Shown one piece after another: positions 4,798-5,727 of a stretch of 5,727 bases of DNA. The notes beneath the pieces are model-generated. The model saw only the letters and a program-made list of their open reading frames with translations, was not told the DNA's origin and ran no database searches. A program made the translations under genes and the position numbers. Source of the stretch: Candidatus Uhrbacteria bacterium RIFOXYB2_FULL_45_11 (lineage in GTDB: Bacteria > Patescibacteriota > Patescibacteriia > UBA9934 > GWF2-40-263); contig MGFD01000053.1 in assembly GCA_001791715.1 (NCBI GenBank), positions 1-5,727 of the forward strand, written 5' to 3'. How positions within the stretch are numbered: position 1 is the first letter of the stretch; each line of letters begins with the position of its first letter.

Positions 4798-4805
4798 CCT
4801 TTATT

Positions 4806-4861
4806 CTCAACACGATCGGTTCGTGTTGAGTGCGAGGTCATTTTTCTGTTCAGACAGGAGG
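4806..4861 (+). promoter_or_regulatory. Element copy 6, leader hairpin and RBS
   Basis: CTCAACACGA (4806-4815) and TCGTGTTGAG (4821-4830) form a perfect 10-bp stem with loop TCGGT. The two G-U pairs of copy 2 are A-T here. The tail is TGCGAGG, then a longer U-rich spacer (TTTTT 4841-4845) and AGGAGG 4856-4861. ATG 4870 follows 8 nt later. Confidence 0.6.
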
Positions 4862-4869
4862 CTTCATGA

Positions 4870-4956
4870 ATGGATAATTTCTTGAATGACGAGTTTGCTT
4901 TTACCATGATCACGGCGATCATGTTGAGTGAGAAAGAACAAAGGAGGTTGCGATGA
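4870..4956 (+). CDS. 28-codon ORF, possible leader peptide or gene remnant
   Basis: ATG 4870 lies 8 nt after AGGAGG 4856-4861, the frame closes at TGA 4954-4956. The product starts MDNFLNDEFAFTMITAIML and ends SEKEQRRLR, an acidic then hydrophobic then basic peptide. Its stop overlaps the start of the next gene as ATGA, the usual sign of translational coupling. Element copy 7 (hairpin, TTGAGTGAGA and ribosome binding site) lies inside the coding sequence, so ribosomes on this ORF would unwind that hairpin. An overlapping ATG at 4866 gives only three codons. It could be a regulatory leader, a real small protein, or the remains of a gene whose 3' part and first hairpin were deleted. No family is recognised. 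Confidence 0.45.
   Translation: MDNFLNDEFAFTMITAIMLSEKEQRRLR
4905..4947 (+). promoter_or_regulatory. Element copy 7, leader hairpin and RBS inside the mini-ORF
   Basis: CATGATC (4905-4911) and GATCATG (4917-4923) form a perfect 7-bp stem with loop ACGGC. TTGAGTGAGA follows at 4924-4933, then AAGGAGG 4941-4947, 5 nt before ATG 4953. There is no first hairpin in this copy. The stem bases differ from all others while the GG in the loop and the tail are kept. Confidence 0.55.
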
Positions 4957-5396
4957 GTTTTGAGTTCGGTTTTTCGCTTTCACAGCATCATCGTTTGGAA
5001 CAGCGCCTTTCGTTGAAACAGACGTTGAGACTCCGACTCGAACATGCGGTCATTACGCCACGTGCGATATGTTCCGTGTGTAGATATGCACTCACAGAAT
5101 CCGACATCAAGATCGGTTGGCTCGATGATCGATTCGACATCACGACCGAGTGTCCCACGTGTCATGCACGTTTCATTGCGGAGCTGGATATTGATGAACC
5201 GAACGGAAACGCGCTTGTACACTTTTTGTGTCCGCAACAGCTCTTTCATCGCGTCAACCAGATCCTCAAAGGTCGGCAACGTGTTGGCATCGGGTTTCTG
5301 CAAACACATCCAGAACTCTTTTGGAACTGGATTCGACATTTTGGTACCTATGATCTTGGACGTAAGGCCTTCGTTGAATGGCGCGCGTCCCTCTAA
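4953..5396 (+). CDS. Zinc-ribbon protein of unknown function, 147 residues
   Basis: The start is ATG 4953, 5 nt after AAGGAGG and overlapping the mini-ORF stop by ATGA, the stop is TAA 5394-5396. The clear feature is a four-Cys zinc ribbon, CSVC (40-43) and CPTC (67-70), with a probable strand pair between them. Such ribbons are structural and often bind nucleic acid or protein. The N-terminus (residues 10-30, with QRLSLKQTLRLRLE) is a Leu/Gln/Arg helix faintly like the region I helices of RpoN sigma factors, which I would not rely on. The C-terminal 55 residues are aromatic and probably helical (PQQLFHRVNQILKG; PELFWNWIRHFGTYD). There is no enzyme motif. It is the last gene of the array: the intrinsic terminator begins within its stop codon. 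Confidence 0.8.
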   Translation: MSFEFGFSLSQHHRLEQRLSLKQTLRLRLEHAVITPRAICSVCRYALTESDIKIGWLDDRFDITTECPTCHARFIAELDIDEPNGNALVHFLCPQQLFHRVNQILKGRQRVGIGFLQTHPELFWNWIRHFGTYDLGRKAFVEWRASL

Positions 5397-5419
5397 CATC
5401 CTGTAACGGATGTTTTTTT
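5396..5419 (+). terminator. Intrinsic terminator closing the array
   Basis: ACATCC (5396-5401) pairs with GGATGT (5408-5413) around a 6-nt loop. The run of seven T (5413-5419) follows directly. This is the best U-tract terminator in the window, and it starts on the last base of the upstream stop codon. Confidence 0.8.
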
Positions 5420-5456
5420 GTTGGGGAGTGGTGATCCTCCCTTACGAACATCTTCC

Positions 5457-5465
5457 TGGTATACT
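5457..5465 (+). promoter_or_regulatory. Extended -10 promoter
   Basis: TGGTATACT matches the extended -10 form TGnTATAAT, with the hexamer TATACT at 5460-5465. No good -35 hexamer is seen 16-18 nt upstream, which extended -10 promoters tolerate. Expected transcription start is near 5472, only about 3 nt before ATG 5475. Confidence 0.6.
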
Positions 5466-5474
5466 GTTTCCACT

Positions 5475-5727
5475 ATGAACCTCTCCGAAATCCTCCTTAT
5501 TCTCCCGCCAAACGATGCGGAAGCCATGCTTATCAAAAAACTCGCGGAAGCAATCGGGCTTCCGATGTTGTTGTCTGTGCAAAAACATGGCGCATCGCTC
5601 GATGAGGAAAAAGATGTTGTGGCTTTTATAAAAAAGTCGAAGTGCAAGCGTGTTGTGATTGTTGAGATGCCGGGAGAGAAGACAGAAGAAAAAATTCGTA
5701 AGCTTGGTGTTGAATTGACGATCATCG
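5475..5727 (+). CDS. N-terminal part of an unidentified alpha/beta protein (3' end outside window)
   Basis: The frame opens at ATG 5475 and stays open to the right edge, giving 84 complete codons. No Shine-Dalgarno precedes the ATG. With the -10 at 5460-5465 the mRNA would be almost leaderless, unlike every other gene here. The sequence alternates helices and strands: LSEILLILPPND, a helix EAMLIKKLAEAIG, a strand PMLLSV, a helix around DEEKDVVAFIKKS, a strand CKRVVIVEMPG (57-67) and a final strand GVELTII at the edge. This is a Rossmann-like or DHH-like start. The pattern VVIVEMPG...LGVELTII, which may continue with Asp, would suit a DHH-type phosphoesterase whose IIDHH motif comes next. That is a guess from the visible part only. 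Confidence 0.7.
   Translation, partial: MNLSEILLILPPNDAEAMLIKKLAEAIGLPMLLSVQKHGASLDEEKDVVAFIKKSKCKRVVIVEMPGEKTEEKIRKLGVELTII

Noticed and set aside
1378..4830. Integron-like cassette array, because GTTGAGT in several second hairpins fits the attC core GTTRRRY.
   Set aside because: Copies 1 and 8 lack GTT, copy 5 has GTTGAGA, the 5' partner starts with T where attC needs a purine, the hairpins are too short for attC, and the repeat runs into the ribosome binding site. No integrase is visible.
451..4952. CRISPR-like interspersed repeats.
   Set aside because: The repeats are hundreds of bases apart with coding genes between them, and they are diverged structured leaders, not identical repeats with short spacers.
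4503..5399. Two 139-codon minus-strand frames (4503-4922 and 4980-5399).
   Set aside because: They lie opposite the caspase-like and zinc-ribbon genes, whose starts, sites and motifs are convincing. The minus frames show no motif and cross the leader hairpins.
5393..5725. Minus-strand frame of 110 codons at the right edge.
   Set aside because: It crosses the terminator and the extended -10 promoter of the + strand gene at 5475, whose frame gives a sensible alternating helix/strand protein.

Overview
The window is a one-strand array of small protein-coding genes, almost none of which I can assign to a named family. It holds ten complete genes of 74 to 187 codons, one 28-codon mini-ORF and two genes cut by the window edges. 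There is no rRNA, tRNA, transposase, integrase or CRISPR array. Moderate base composition, dense small + strand genes, strong GAGGAGG-type ribosome binding sites and a nearly leaderless gene at the right end would fit a reduced bacterial genome such as a candidate-phyla-radiation (Patescibacteria-type) chromosome. That assignment is inference; a phage or plasmid is not excluded, and no marker gene is present.

Layout. Positions 3-431: C-terminal part of a gene open at the left edge. 515-739: 74-residue protein, possibly Cse60/DUF2758-like. 809-1369, 1447-1734, 1818-2300 and 2400-2750: four unassigned proteins. 2860-3423: Cys-rich protein. 3518-3751 and 3773-4138: a closely spaced pair. 4209-4757: a candidate caspase-like (clan CD) protein with a His-Gly / Cys pair. 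4870-4956: a 28-codon ORF coupled by ATGA overlap to 4953-5396, a CxxC/CxxC zinc-ribbon protein. A true U-tract terminator at 5396-5419 closes the array. 5475-5727 is a new gene with its own extended -10 promoter, running off the right edge.

The most striking thing is what lies between the genes. Six of the gaps carry the same composite element. First comes a GC-rich hairpin right after the stop codon. Next is a short U/A-rich linker (YWTTTAYT-like). Then comes a second hairpin whose arms change while pairing is kept and whose loop nearly always contains GG. Last are a TTGAGTGAGA-like tail, a purine-rich Shine-Dalgarno and ATG. Two further copies have lost the first hairpin. Two other leaders (before 809 and 1818) have a different shared design: a local hairpin next to the Shine-Dalgarno competes with a distal anti-Shine-Dalgarno strand.

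My reading is that these genes form one co-expressed cassette-like operon. The repeats would be post-transcriptional units (3' protection, cleavage in the linker, 5' protection, translation start), and dose would be set gene by gene at the RNA level. The function of the array as a whole is unknown. The caspase-like and zinc-ribbon proteins at its end are the best handles.
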